Source: Phylloscopus collybita (lineage: Eukaryota > Chordata > Aves > Passeriformes > Phylloscopidae). From it: 64,000 nucleotides of DNA. Below the pieces are notes generated by a model. That model saw nothing but the letters and a program-made list of their open reading frames with translations. It was not told where the DNA came from and searched no databases. Made by a program: the position numbers and the translations under genes. Shown piece after piece: positions 23,769 to 37,096 of the stretch. The DNA is taken from positions 1,178,001 through 1,242,000 of the forward strand of contig JAJNNQ010000139.1 of the NCBI GenBank assembly GCA_027886175.1, written 5' to 3'. How positions within the stretch are numbered: position 1 is the first letter of the stretch; each line of letters opens with the position of its first letter.

Positions 23769-26507
23769 TTAATAGGCAGAAGCCTCGTGGCAGGCACACA
23801 TCATTAGACACGAACGCTGGCCCATTTCCATGGGAAACCAAAGTTTCCAGTCCAGGATCCTGATGTCAGTTTGAAGGAGGCGTTTGGCACTAGAAGGGCA
23901 GACAAAGTTCCGTCTGGTGGTTGATTGCATCGAGGAGATATCCTCATTTGTATGGAATTTCAGCAGGCAGAAGCCCAGTGGCACGCAGACAGCATTAGAC
24001 ATGAACAATGGACCTTTTCCATGGGAAACCAAAGTCTCCAGCTCACGTTCCTGATGTCAGTTTGTAGGAGGCCTTTGGAACTACAAGGGCAGACAAACTT
24101 CCATCTGGTGGTAGATTGCACCTGGGAGATATCCTCATTTGTATAGAATTTTAGTGGAATTTTAGTAGGCAGAAGTCCAGCGGCAGGCAGACAGCATTAC
24201 ACACGAACGCTGGCCAATATCCATGGGAAACCAAAGTCTCCAACCCAGGCTCCTCATGTCAGTTTGTAGGAGGCCTTTGGCATTAAAAGGGCAGACAAAC
24301 TTTCATCTGGTGGGAAATTGCATTTGGGAGATATCCTCATATGTATGGGACTTTGGTAGGCATATGCCCACTGGCAGGCAGACAGCATTAGACACGAACG
24401 GTGGCCTCTTTCCATGGAAAAACAAAGTCTCCAGCCCACGTTCCTGATGTCAGTTTTTAGGAGACCTCTGGCACTACAGGAGGAGACAAACTTCCAACTG
24501 CTGGCATATTGCATCTGGGAGATATCCTCATTTGTGAGGTATTTCAGCAGGCATAACACCAGTGACAGGCAGACAGCATTAGACACGAACGGTGCCCCTT
24601 TTCCATGGGAAACCAAAGTCTCCACCCCACGTTCCTGACGTCAGTTTTTAGGAGGCATTTGGCACTACAGAGGCAGACAAACTTCCATCTGGTGGTAGAT
24701 TGCACCTGGGAGACATCCTCATTTGTATGGAATTTTAGTGGGATTTTAATAGGCAGAAGCCTAGTGGTAGACGCAAGTCATTAGACACCAACGCTGGCCC
24801 ATTTCCATGGGAAACCAAAGTCTCCACTCCAGGTTCCTGATGTGAGTTTGTAGGAGGCCTTTGGCACTACAAGAGCAGACAAAGTTCCATCTGGTGGTTG
24901 ATTGCATCGAGGAGATATCCTCATTTGTATGGAATTTCAGCAGGCAGAAGCCCAGTGGCAGGCAGACAGCATTAGACACGAACAATGGACCTTTTCCATG
25001 GGAAACCAAAGTCTCCACCCTAGGTTCTTGATGGCAGTTTGTAGGAGGCCTTTGGAAATACAAGGGCAGAGAAACTTCCATCTGGTGTTAGGTTGTAGCT
25101 GGGAGATATACTCATTTTTATGGAATTTTAGTGGAATTTTAGTAGGCAGAATCCCAGCAGCATGTAGACAGAATTAGACATGAATAGTGGCCCATTTCCA
25201 TAGGAAACCAAAGTCTCCAACCCATGATCCTGATGTCATTTTCTAGGAGGCCTCTGGCACTACAAGAGGGGACAAACTTCCAATTGGTGGCATATTGCAT
25301 CTGGGAGATATCCTCATTTGTATGTAATTTTAGTACCCATAAGCCCAGTGGCAGGCAGACAGCATTAGACACGAACGGTGGCCCTTTTCCAGGGGAAACC
25401 AAAGTCTCCGCCCCAGGTTCCTGATGACAATTTGTAGGAGGCCTTTGGAATTACAAGGGCAGACAAACTTCTATCTGGTGGTAGATTGCACCTGGGAGAT
25501 ATCCTCATTTGTATAGAATTTTAGTGGAATTTTAGTAGGCATAAGCCCAGTGGCAGGCAGACAGCATTAGACACGAACAAGGGACCTTTTCCATGGGAAA
25601 CCAAAGTCTCCACCTCACGTTCCTGATGTCAGTTTGTAGGAGGGCTTTGGAACTACAAGGGCAGACAAACTTCCATCTGGTGGTAGATTGCACCTGGGAG
25701 ATATCCTCATTTGTGAGGAATTTCAGAAGGCATAACCCCAGTGGCAGGCAGATAGCATTAGACACGAACGGTGCCCTTTTCCATGGGAAACCAAAGTCTC
25801 CATCCCACGTTCCTGATGTCAGTCATTAAGAGGCGAATGGAACTACAAGGGCAGAAAAATTTCCATCTGGTGGTAGATTGGACCTGGGAGATATCGCCAT
25901 TTGTATGGAATTTTAGTGGTATTTTAGTAGGCAGAAGTCCAGCGGCAGGCAGACAGCATTACACACGAACGCTGGCCAATATCCATGGGAAACCAAAGTC
26001 TCCAACCCAGGCTCCTCATGTCAGTTTGTAGGAGGCCTTTGGCATTAAAAGGGCAGACAAACTTTCATCTGGTGGGAAATTGCATTTGGGAGATATCCTC
26101 ATATGTATGGGACTTTGGTAGGCATATGCCCACTGGCAGGCAGACAGCATTAGCCATGAACGGTGGCCTCTTTCCATGGAAAAACAAAGTCTCCAGCCCA
26201 CGTTCCTGATGTCAGTTTTTAGGAGACCTCTGGCACTACAGGAGGAGACAAACTTCCAACTGCTGGCATATTGCATCTGGGAGATATCCTCATTTGTGAG
26301 GTATTTCAGCAGGCATAACACCAGTGACAGGCAGACAGCATTAGACACGAACGGTGCCCCTTTTCCATGGGAAACCAAAGTCTCCACCCCACGTTCCTGA
26401 CGTCAGTTTTTAGGAGGCATTTGGCACTACAGAGGCAGACAAACTTCCATCTGGTGGTAGATTGCACCTGGGAGACATCCTCATTTGTATGGAATTTTAG
26501 TGGGATT
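23769..26507 (+). repeat. Higher-order module M1 (2739 bp, about 14 monomers)
   Basis: First of three consecutive long modules. Its start, at the phase defined here, recurs at 26508 and 30033. Corresponding points match at an offset of 2739 (24223/26962, 24902/27641, 25224/27963, 25593/28332), with only scattered single-base differences. The last part (25985-26507) matches the end of module M2 instead, because M2 has four extra monomers in between. Confidence 0.9.
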
Positions 26508-29500
26508 TTAATAGGCAGAAGCCTCGTGGCAGGCACACATCATTAGACACGAACACTGGCCCATTTCCATGGGAAACCAAAGTTTCCAGTCCAGGATCCT
26601 GATGTCAGTTTGAAGGAGGCGTTTGGCACTAGAAGGGCAGACAAAGTTCCGTCTGGTGGTTGATTGCATCGAGGAGATATCCTCATTTGTATGGAATTTC
26701 AGCAGGCAGAAGCCCAGTGGCACGCAGACAGCATTAGACATGAACAATGGACCTTTTCCATGGGAAACCAAAGTCTCCAGCTCACGTTCCTGATGTCAGT
26801 TTGTAGGAGGCCTTTGGAACTACAAGGGCAGACAAACTTCCATCTGGTGGTAGATTGCACCTGGGAGATATCCTCATTTGTATAGAATTTTAGTGGAATT
26901 TTAGTAGGCAGAAGTCCAGCGGCAGGCAGACAGCATTACACACGAACGCTGGCCAATATCCATGGGAAACCAAAGTCTCCAACCCAGGCTCCTCATGTCA
27001 GTTTGTAGGAGGCCTTTGGCATTAAAAGGGCAGACAAACTTTCATCTGGTGGGAAATTGCATTTGGGAGATATCCTCATATGTATGGGACTTTGGTAGGC
27101 ATATGCCCACTGGCAGGCAGACAGCATTAGACACGAACGGTGGCCTCTTTCCATGGAAAAACAAAGTCTCCAGCCCACGTTCCTGATGTCAGTTTTTAGG
27201 AGACCTCTGGCACTACAGGAGGAGACAAACTTCCAACTGCTGGCATATTGCATCTGGGAGATATCCTCATTTGTGAGGTATTTCAGCAGGCATAACACCA
27301 GTGACAGGCAGACAGCATTAGACACGAACGGTGCCCCTTTTCCATGGGAAACCAAAGTCTCCACCCCACGTTCCTGACGTCAGTTTTTAGGAGGCATTTG
27401 GCACTACAGAGGCAGACAAACTTCCATCTGGTGGTAGATTGCACCTGGGAGACATCCTCATTTGTATGGAATTTTAGTGGGATTTTAATAGGCAGAAGCC
27501 TAGTGGTAGACGCAAGTCATTAGACACCAACGCTGGCCCATTTCCATGGGAAACCAAAGTCTCCACTCCAGGTTCCTGATGTGAGTTTGTAGGAGGCCTT
27601 TGGCACTACAAGAGCAGACAAAGTTCCATCTGGTGGTTGATTGCATCGAGGAGATATCCTCATTTGTATGGAATTTCAGCAGGCAGAAGCCCAGTGGCAG
27701 GCAGACAGCATTAGACACGAACAATGGACCTTTTCCATGGGAAACCAAAGTCTCCACCCTAGGTTCTTGATGGCAGTTTGTAGGAGGCCTTTGGAAATAC
27801 AAGGGCAGAGAAACTTCCATCTGGTGTTAGGTTGTAGCTGGGAGATATACTCATTTTTATGGAATTTTATTGGAATTTTAGTAGGCAGAATCCCAGCAGC
27901 ATGTAGACAGAATTAGACATGAATAGTGGCCCATTTCCATAGGAAACCAAAGTCTCCAACCCATGATCCTGATGTCATTTTCTAGGAGGCCTCTGGCACT
28001 ACAAGAGGGGACAAACTTCCAGTTGGTGGCATATTGCATCTGGGAGATATCCTCATTTGTATGTAATTTTAGTACCCATAAGCCCAGTGGCAGGCAGACA
28101 GCATTAGACACGAACGGTGGCCCTTTTCCAGGGGAAACCAAAGTCTCCACCCCAGGTTCCTGATGACAATTTGTAGGAGGCCTTTGGAATTACAAGGGCA
28201 GACAAACTTCTATCTGGTGGTAGATTGCACCTGGGAGATATCCTCATTTGTATAGAATTTTAGTGGAATTTTAGTAGGCATAAGCCCAGTGGCAGGCAGA
28301 CAGCATTAGACACGAACAAGGGACCTTTTCCATGGGAAACCAAAGTCTCCACCTCACGTTCCTGATGTCAGTTTGTAGGAGGGCTTTGGAACTACAAGGG
28401 CAGACAAACTTCCATCTGGTGGTAGATTGCACCTGGGAGATATCCTCATTTGTGAGGAATTTCAGAAGGCATAACCCCAGTGGCAGGCAGATAGCATTAG
28501 ACACGAACGGTGCCCTTTTCCATGGGAAACCAAAGTCTCCATCCCACGTTCCTGATGTCAGTCATTAAGAGGCGAATGGAACTACAAGGGCAGAAAAATT
28601 TCCATCTGGTGGTAGATTGGACCTGGGAGATATCGCCATTTGTATGGAATTTTAGTGGTATTTTAGTAAGCAGAAGTCCAGCGGCAGGCAGACAGCATTA
28701 CACACGAACGCTGGCCAATATCCATGGGAAACCAAAGTCTCCAACCCAGGCTCCTCATGTCAGTTTGTAGGAGGCCTTTGGCATTAAAAGGGCAGACAAA
28801 CTTCCATCTGGTGGTTGATTGCATCGGCGAGATATGCTCATTTGTATGGGATTTCAGCAGCCAAAAGCCAAGTGGCACGCAGACAGCATTGGACACGAAC
28901 AGTGGCCCATTTCCATGGGAAACCAAAATCTCCACCCCACGTTGCTGATGTCTCATTGTAGGAGGCGTTTTCCAATATAAGGGCAGAAAAACTTCCATCT
29001 GGTTGTAGATTGCACCTGGGAGATATCCTCATTTCTATGGAATTTTAGTGGAATTTTAGTAGGAAGAAACCCAGTGGCAGGCAGACAGCATTAGACACGA
29101 ACAATGGCCCATTTCTATGGGAAACCAAAGCCTGCACTCCGGGTTCCGGGTGTCATTTTGTAGGAGGCCTTTGGCACTACAAGGGCAGACAAAGTTCCGT
29201 CTTGTGTTTGATTGAATCGAGGAGATACCCTCATTTGTATGGAATTTCAGCAGGCAGAAGCCCAGTTGCAGGCAGACAGTATTAGACGCGAACGGTGGCC
29301 CTTTTCCATGGGAAACCAAAGTCTCCGCCTCAGGTTCTTGATGTCAATTTGTAGGAAGCCTTTGGCTCTTCAGGGGCAGACAAACTTCCATCTGGTGGTA
29401 GATTGCACCTGGGAGATATCCTCATTTGTATAGAATTTTAGTGGAATTTTAGTAGGCAGAAGTCCAGCGGCAGGCAGACAGCATTACACACGAACGCTGG

Positions 29501-30032
29501 CCAATATCCATGGGAAACCAAAGTCTCCAACCCAGGCTCCTCATGTCAGTTTGTAGGAGGCCTTTGGCATTAAAAGGGCAGACAAACTTTCATCTGGTGG
29601 GAAATTGCATTTGGGAGATATCCTCATATGTATGGGACTTTGGTAGGCATATGCCCACTGGCAGGCAGACAGCATTAGCCATGAACGGTGGCCTCTTTCC
29701 ATGGAAAAACAAAGTCTCCAGCCCACGTTCCTGATGTCAGTTTTTAGGAGACCTCTGGCACTACAGGAGGAGACAAACTTCCAACTGCTGGCATATTGCA
29801 TCTGGGAGATATCCTCATTTGTGAGGTATTTCAGCAGGCATAACACCAGTGACAGGCAGACAGCATTAGACACGAACGGTGCCCCTTTTCAATGGGAAAC
29901 CAAAGTCTCCACCCCACGTTCCTGACGTCAGTTTTTAGGAGGCATTTGGCACTACAGAGGCAGACAAACTTCCATCTGGTGGTAGATTGCACCTGGGAGA
30001 CATCCTCATTTGTATGGAATTTTAGTGGGATT
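26508..30032 (+). repeat. Higher-order module M2 (3525 bp, about 18 monomers)
   Basis: Nearly identical to M1 for its first ~2.2 kb. It then contains about 786 bp (four monomers, around 28.8-29.5 kb) missing from M1 and resembling 17.8-18.5 kb, and it closes with the same sequence as the end of M1. The difference is a whole number of monomers, as expected from unequal exchange. Confidence 0.9.
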
Positions 30033-32973
30033 TTAATAGGCAGAAGCCTCGTGGCAGGCACACATCATTAGACACGAACACTGGCCCATTTCCATGGGAA
30101 ACCAAAGTTTCCAGTCCAGGATCCTGATGTCAGTTTGAAGGAGGCGTTTGGCACTAGAAGGGCAGACAAAGTTCCGTCTGGTGGTTGATTGCATCGAGGA
30201 GATATCCTCATTTGTATGGAATTTCAGCAGGCAGAAGCCCAGTGGCACGCAGACAGCATTAGACATGAACAATGGACCTTTTCCATGGGAAACCAAAGTC
30301 TCCAGCTCACGTTCCTGATGTCAGTTTGTAGGAGGCCTTTGGAACTACAAGGGCAGACAAACTTCCATCTGGTGGTAGATTGCACCTGGGAGATATCCTC
30401 ATTTGTATAGAATTTTAGTGGAATTTTAGTAGGCAGAAGTCCAGCGGCAGGCAGACAGCATTACACACGAACGCTGGCCAATATCCATGGGAAACCAAAG
30501 TCTCCAACCCAGGCTCCTCATGTCAGTTTGTAGGAGGCCTTTGGCATTAAAAGGGCAGACAAACTTTCATCTGGTGGGAAATTGCATTTGGGAGATATCC
30601 TCATATGTATGGGACTTTGGTAGGCATATGCCCACTGGCAGGCAGACAGCATTAGACACGAACGGTGGCCTCTTTCCATGGAAAAACAAAGTCTCCAGCC
30701 CACGTTCCTGATGTCAGTTTTTAGGAGACCTCTGGCACTACAGGAGGAGACAAACTTCCAACTGCTGGCATATTGCATCTGGGAGATATCCTCATTTGTG
30801 AGGTATTTCAGCAGGCATAACACCAGTGACAGGCAGACAGCATTAGACACGAACGGTGCCCCTTTTCCATGGGAAACCAAAGTCTCCACCCCACGTTCCT
30901 GACGTCAGTTTTTAGGAGGCATTTGGCACTACAGAGGCAGACAAACTTCCATCTGGTGGTAGATTGCACCTGGGAGACATCCTCATTTGTATGGAATTTT
31001 AGTGGGATTTTAATAGGCAGAAGCCTAGTGGTAGACGCAAGTCATTAGACACCAACGCTGGCCCATTTCCATGGGAAACCAAAGTCTCCACTCCAGGTTC
31101 CTGATGTGAGTTTGTAGGAGGCCTTTGGCACTACAAGAGCAGACAAAGTTCCATCTGGTGGTTGATTGCATCGAGGAGATATCCTCATTTGTATGGAATT
31201 TCAGCAGGCAGAAGCCCAGTGGCAGGCAGACAGCATTAGACACGAACAATGGACCTTTTCCATGGGAAACCAAAGTCTCCACCCTAGGTTCTTGATGGCA
31301 GTTTGTAGGAGGCCTTTGGAAATACAAGGGCAGAGAAACTTCCATCTGGTGTTAGGTTGTAGCTGGGAGATATACTCATTTTTATGGAATTTTAGTGGAA
31401 TTTTAGTAGGCAGAATCCCAGCAGCATGTAGACAGAATTAGACATGAATAGTGGCCCATTTCCATAGGAAACCAAAGTCTCCAACCCATGATCCTGATGT
31501 CATTTTCTAGGAGGCCTCTGGCACTACAAGAGGGGACAAACTTCCAATTGGTGGCATATTGCATCTGGGAGATATCCTCATTTGTATGTAATTTTAGTAC
31601 CCATAAGCCCAGTGGCAGGCAGACAGCATTAGACACGAACGGTGGCCCTTTTCCAGGGGAAACCAAAGTCTCCGCCCCAGGTTCCTGATGACAATTTGTA
31701 GGAGGCCTTTGGAATTACAAGGGCAGACAAACTTCTATCTGGTGGTAGATTGCACCTGGGAGATATCCTCATTTGTATAGAATTTTAGTGGAATTTTAGT
31801 AGGCATAAGCCCAGTGGCAGGCAGACAGCATTAGACACGAACAAGGGACCTTTTCCATGGGAAACCAAAGTCTCCACCTCACGTTCCTGATGTCAGTTTG
31901 TAGGAGGGCTTTGGAACTACAAGGGCAGACAAACTTCCATCTGGTGGTAGATTGCACCTGGGAGATATCCTCATTTGTGAGGAATTTCAGAAGGCATAAC
32001 CCCAGTGGCAGGCAGATAGCATTAGACACGAACGGTGCCCTTTTCCATGGGAAACCAAAGTCTCCATCCCACGTTCCTGATGTCAGTCATTAAGAGGCGA
32101 ATGGAACTACAAGGGCAGAAAAATTTCCATCTGGTGGTAGATTGGACCTGGGAGATATCGCCATTTGTATGGAATTTTAGTGGTATTTGAGTAGGCAGAA
32201 GTCCAGCGGCAGGCAGACAGCATTACACACGAACGCTGGCCAATATCCATGGGAAACCAAAGTCTCCAACCCAGGCTCCTCATGTCAGTTTGTAGGAGGC
32301 CTTTGGCATTAAAAGGGCAGACAAACTTCCATCTGGCGGTTGATTGCATCGGCGAGATATGCTCATTTGTATGGGATTTCAGAAGGCAAAAGCCAAGTGG
32401 CAGGCAGACAGCATTGGACACGAACAGTGGCCCATTTCCATGGGAAACCAAAATCTCCACCTCACGTTGCTGATGTCTCATTGTAGGAGGCGTTTTCCAA
32501 TATAAGGGCAGAAAATCTTCCATCTGGTTGTAGATTGCATCTGGGAGATATCCTCATTTCTATGGAATTTTAGTGGAATTTTAGTAGGAAGAAACCCAGT
32601 GACAGGCAGACAGCATTAGACACGAACAATGGCCCATTTCTATGGGAAACCAAAGCCTGCACTCCGGGTTCCGGGTGTCATTTTGTAGGAGGCCTTTGGC
32701 ACTACAAGGGCAGACAAAGTTCCGTCTTGTGTTTGATTGAATCGAGGAGATACCCTCATTTGTATGGAATTTCAGCAGGCAGAAGCCCAGTGGCAGGCAG
32801 ACAGTATTAAACGCGAACGGTGGCCCTTTTCCATGGGAAACCAAAGTCTCCGCCTCAGGTTCTTGATGTCAATTTGTAGGAAGCCTTTGGCTCTTCAGGG
32901 GCAGACAAACTTCCATCTGGTGGTAGATTGCACCTGGGAGACATCCTCATTTGTATAGAATTTTAGTGGAATT
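30033..32973 (+). repeat. Higher-order module M3 (about 2.94 kb, incomplete)
   Basis: Follows M2 base for base at an offset of 3525 through about 32.9 kb, including the four-monomer segment (28724/32249, 29056/32581, 29212/32737). It then passes into block C instead of repeating the module end. There are very few differences from M2. Confidence 0.88.
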
Positions 32974-35900
32974 TTAGTCGGCATAAGCCCAGTGTCTCGC
33001 AGACAGCATTAGACACGAACTGTGGTCCATTTCCTTGGGAAACCAAAGTCTCCATCTCACGTGCCTGATGTCAGTTTGTAGGAGGCCTTTGGCACTACAA
33101 GGGCAGATAAACTTCCAACTGGTGGTAGATTCCGTGCGGGAGATATCCTCATTTGTGAGGAATTTCAGCAGGCATAACCCCAGTGGCAGGCAGACAGCAT
33201 TAGACACAAACGGTGGTCCTTTTCCATGGGAAACCGAAGTCTCTACCCCACGTTCCTGATATTAGTTTGTAAGAGGCCTTTGGAAGTACAAGGGCAGAAA
33301 AACTTCCATCTGGTGGTAGATTGCACCTGGGAGATATCCTCATTTTTATGGAATTTCAGTGGTATTAAAGTAGGCAGAAATCCAGCAGCAGGCAGACTGC
33401 TTTACACACGAACGCTGGCCCATATCCATGGGAAACCAAAGTTTCCACTCCAGGCTCCTCATGTCAGTTTATAGAAGGCCTTTGGAAATACAAGGGCAGA
33501 AAAACTTATATCTGGCGGTAGACTGCACCCGGGAGATGTCTTCATTTGTATGGAATTTCAGTGGAATTTTCGTAGGTAGAAGCCCAATGGCCGACAGACA
33601 TTATTAGACACGAACGGTGGCCCATTTCCATGAGAAACCAAAGTCTCCACCCCAGGTTCCTGATGTCACTTTGTAGGAGGCCTTTGGCACTAGAAGGGCA
33701 AACAAACTTCCAACTGGTGGGAGATTCCATCTGGGAAATATCCTCATTTGTGAGGAATTTCAGTAGGCATAACTCCAGTGGCAGGCAGACAGCATTAGAC
33801 ACGAACAGTGGCCATTTTCCATGGGAAACCAAAATCTCCACCCCATGTTGCTGATGTCACATTGTAGGAGGCGTTTTCCAATATAAGGGCAGAGAAACTT
33901 CCATCTGGTTGTAGATTGCACCTGGGAGATATCCTCATTTCTATGGAGTTTTAGTGGAATTTTAGTAGGAAGAAGCATAGTGGCAGGCAGACAGCATTAG
34001 ACACGAACAATGGCCCATTTTTATGGGAAACCAAAGTCTCCACCCCACGTTCCTGATGTCCGTTTCTAGGAGGCCTTTGAGACTACAAAGGTAGACAAAC
34101 TTCCGTCTGGTGGTTGATTGCATCGGGGAGATATCCTCATTTGTATGGAATTTCAGCAGGTAAAAGCCCAGTGGCAGGCAGACAGCATTAGACACGAACG
34201 GTGGCCCTTTTCCGTGGGAAAACAAAGTCTCCAACCCAGGCTCCTGATGTCAGTTTGTAGGAGGCCTTTGGCATAAAAAGGGCAGACAAACTTCCATCTG
34301 GTGGGAAATTGCATTTGGGAGATATCCTCATTTGTAGGGAATTTTGGTAGGCTTCTGCCCACTGGCAGGCAGACAGCATTAGACACGAACAGTGGCCCCT
34401 TTCCATGGAAAAACAAATTATCCATCCTATGTTCCTGATGTCAGTTTTTAGGAGGCTTTTGGCACTGCAAGGGCTGACAAACTTCCACCTGGTGGTAGAT
34501 TGCACCTGGGACTTATCAGCATTTGTATGGAACTGCAGCAGTCATAACCACAGTGCCAGGCAGACAGCATTAGACACGAACGGTGGCCCTTTTCCATGGG
34601 AAACCAAAGTCTACGCCCCAGGTTCCTGATGTTAATTTGTAGGAAGCCTTTAACACTACAAGGGCAGACAAACTTCCATCTGGTGGTAGATTGCACCTGG
34701 GAGGTATCCTCATTTGTATGGAATTTTAGTGGAATTTTAGTAGGCATAAGCCCAGTATCTGGCAGACAGCATTACACACGAACAGTGGCCCTTTTCCATG
34801 GGAAACCAAAATCTCCACCCCATGTTGCTGATGTCACTTTGTAGGAGACGTTTTCCAATATAAGGGCAGAGAAACTTCCATCTGGTTGTAGATTGCACCT
34901 GGGAGATATCCTCATTTTTATGGAGTTTTAGTGGAATTTTAGTAGGAAGAAACCCCGTGGCAGGCAGACAGCATTAGACAAGAAAAATGGCCCATTTGAT
35001 GGAAAACCAAAGTCTCCACCCCTCGTTCCTTTTGTCCGTTTCTAGGAGGCCTTTGGCACTAGAAGGGCAGACAAACTTCCGTCTGGTGGTTGATTGCATC
35101 GTTGAGATATCCTCATTTTTATGGAATTTCATCAGGTAGAAGCCCAGTGGCAGGCAGACAGCATTAGAGAGGAACGGTGGCCCTTTTCCATGGGAAAACA
35201 AAGTCTCCAACCAGGCTCCTGATGTCAGTTTTTAGTAGGCCTTTGGCATTAAAAGGGCAGACAAACTTCCATCTGGTGGGAAATTTTGTTAGGGAGATAT
35301 CCTCATTTGTATGTAATTTCAGTAGTCATAAGCCCAGTGGCAAGGAGACAGCATTAAACAACAAGGGTGCACCTTTTCCATGGGAAACCAAAGCCTCCTT
35401 TCCAGAATCCTGATGTCAGTTTGTAGGAGGCCTTTGGCATTACAAGGGCAGACAAACTTTCATCTGGTGGTAGACTCTATCTGGGAGATATCCTCATTTG
35501 TACGGGATTTTACTAGGCATAATCCCAGTGGCAGTCACATAGCATTAGACACAAACGGTGGCCCATTTCCATGGGAAAACAAAGTCTCCACCCCACGTTC
35601 CTGATGTCAATTTATAGAAGGCGTTTGGAACTACAAGGGCAGAAAAACTTCCATCTGGTGGTAGATTGCACCTGGGAGATATCCTCATTTCTCTGGAATT
35701 TTATTGGAATTTTATTACGAAGATCCCCAGTGGCAGGCAGACAGCTTTAGACACGAACGGTGGCCCATTTTTATGGGAAACCAAAGTCTCCACCCCACGT
35801 TCCTGATGTCCGTTACTAGGAGGCCTTCGGCAGTACAAGGGTAGACAAACTTCCACCTGGTGGTAGATTGCTCCTGGGAGATATCCTCATTTGTATGGAC

Positions 35901-37096
35901 CTTCAGCAGTCATAACCACAGTGCCAGGCAGACAGCATTAGACAGGAACGGTGGTCCTTTTCCTAGGGAAACCAAAGTCTCCACACCACGTTCCCGATGT
36001 CAGGTTTTAGTAGGCCATTGACAGTACAAGGGCAGAAAAACTTCCGTCTGGTGGTTGATTGCATCGGGAAGATATCCACATTTGTATGGAATTTCAGCAG
36101 ATAGAAGCCCAGTGGCAGGCAGACAGCATTAGACACGAACGGTGGCCCTTTTCCATGGGAAAACAAAGTCTCCAACCCAGGCTCCTGATGTCAGTTTGTA
36201 GGAGGCCTTTGGCACTACAAGGGCAGACAAACCTCCATCTCGTGGTGGATCGCACCTCGTAGATGTCCTTATTTGTATGGAATTTTAGTGGTATTTTAGT
36301 ACTCAGAAGCCCAGTTGCAGACAGAGAGCATTAAACATGAACGGTGGGCCTTTTCCATAGGAAACCAAAGTCTCCAGGCCAGGTTCCGAATGTCAGTATA
36401 AAGGAGGCCTTTGGCACTGCAAGAGCAGACAAACTTCCATCTGGTGGCATATTGCATCTGGGAGATATCCTCATTTGTATGGAACTTCAGCAGTCATAAC
36501 CACAGTGCCAGGCAGACAGCATTAGACAGGAACGGTGGTCCTTTTCCATGGGAAACCAAAGTCTCCACCGTAGGTTTCTGATGGCAGTTTGTAGGAGGCC
36601 TTTGGAAACATAAGGGCAGAGAAACTTCCATCTGGTGTTAGTTTGCACCTGGGAGATATTCGCATTTGTATGGAATTTTAGAGGAATTTTAGTAGGCAGA
36701 ATCCCAGCGGCAGGCAGACAGAATTAGACATGAATAGTGGCCCATTTCCATGGGAAAGCAAAGTCTCCACCCCAGGTTCCTGATGTCATTTTCTAGGAGG
36801 CCTCTGGCACTACAAGACGAGACAAACTTCCAACTGGTGGCATATTGCATCTGGGAGATATCCTCATTTGTATGTAATTTTAGTAGGCATAAGCCCAGTG
36901 GCAGGCAGACAGCATTAGACAGGAACCGTGGCCCTTTGCCATGGGAAACCAAAGTCTCCACCCCAGCTTCTTGATGTCAATTTGTAGGAAGCCTTTTGCT
37001 CTACAGGGGGAGACAAACTTCCATTTGGTGGTAGATTGCACGTGAGAAACATCTTCAATGGTATAGAATTTTATTGGAATTTTAATAGGCAGAATC
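32974..37096 (+). repeat. 191/202-bp satellite, block C (copy of block B)
   Basis: Near-identical copy of 18.87-23.8 kb with one single-monomer and one three-monomer deletion. The three-monomer deletion brings the sequence equivalent to 20.6 kb directly next to that of 21.19 kb, at about 34.5 kb. The edges of the copy are approximate. Confidence 0.9.
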
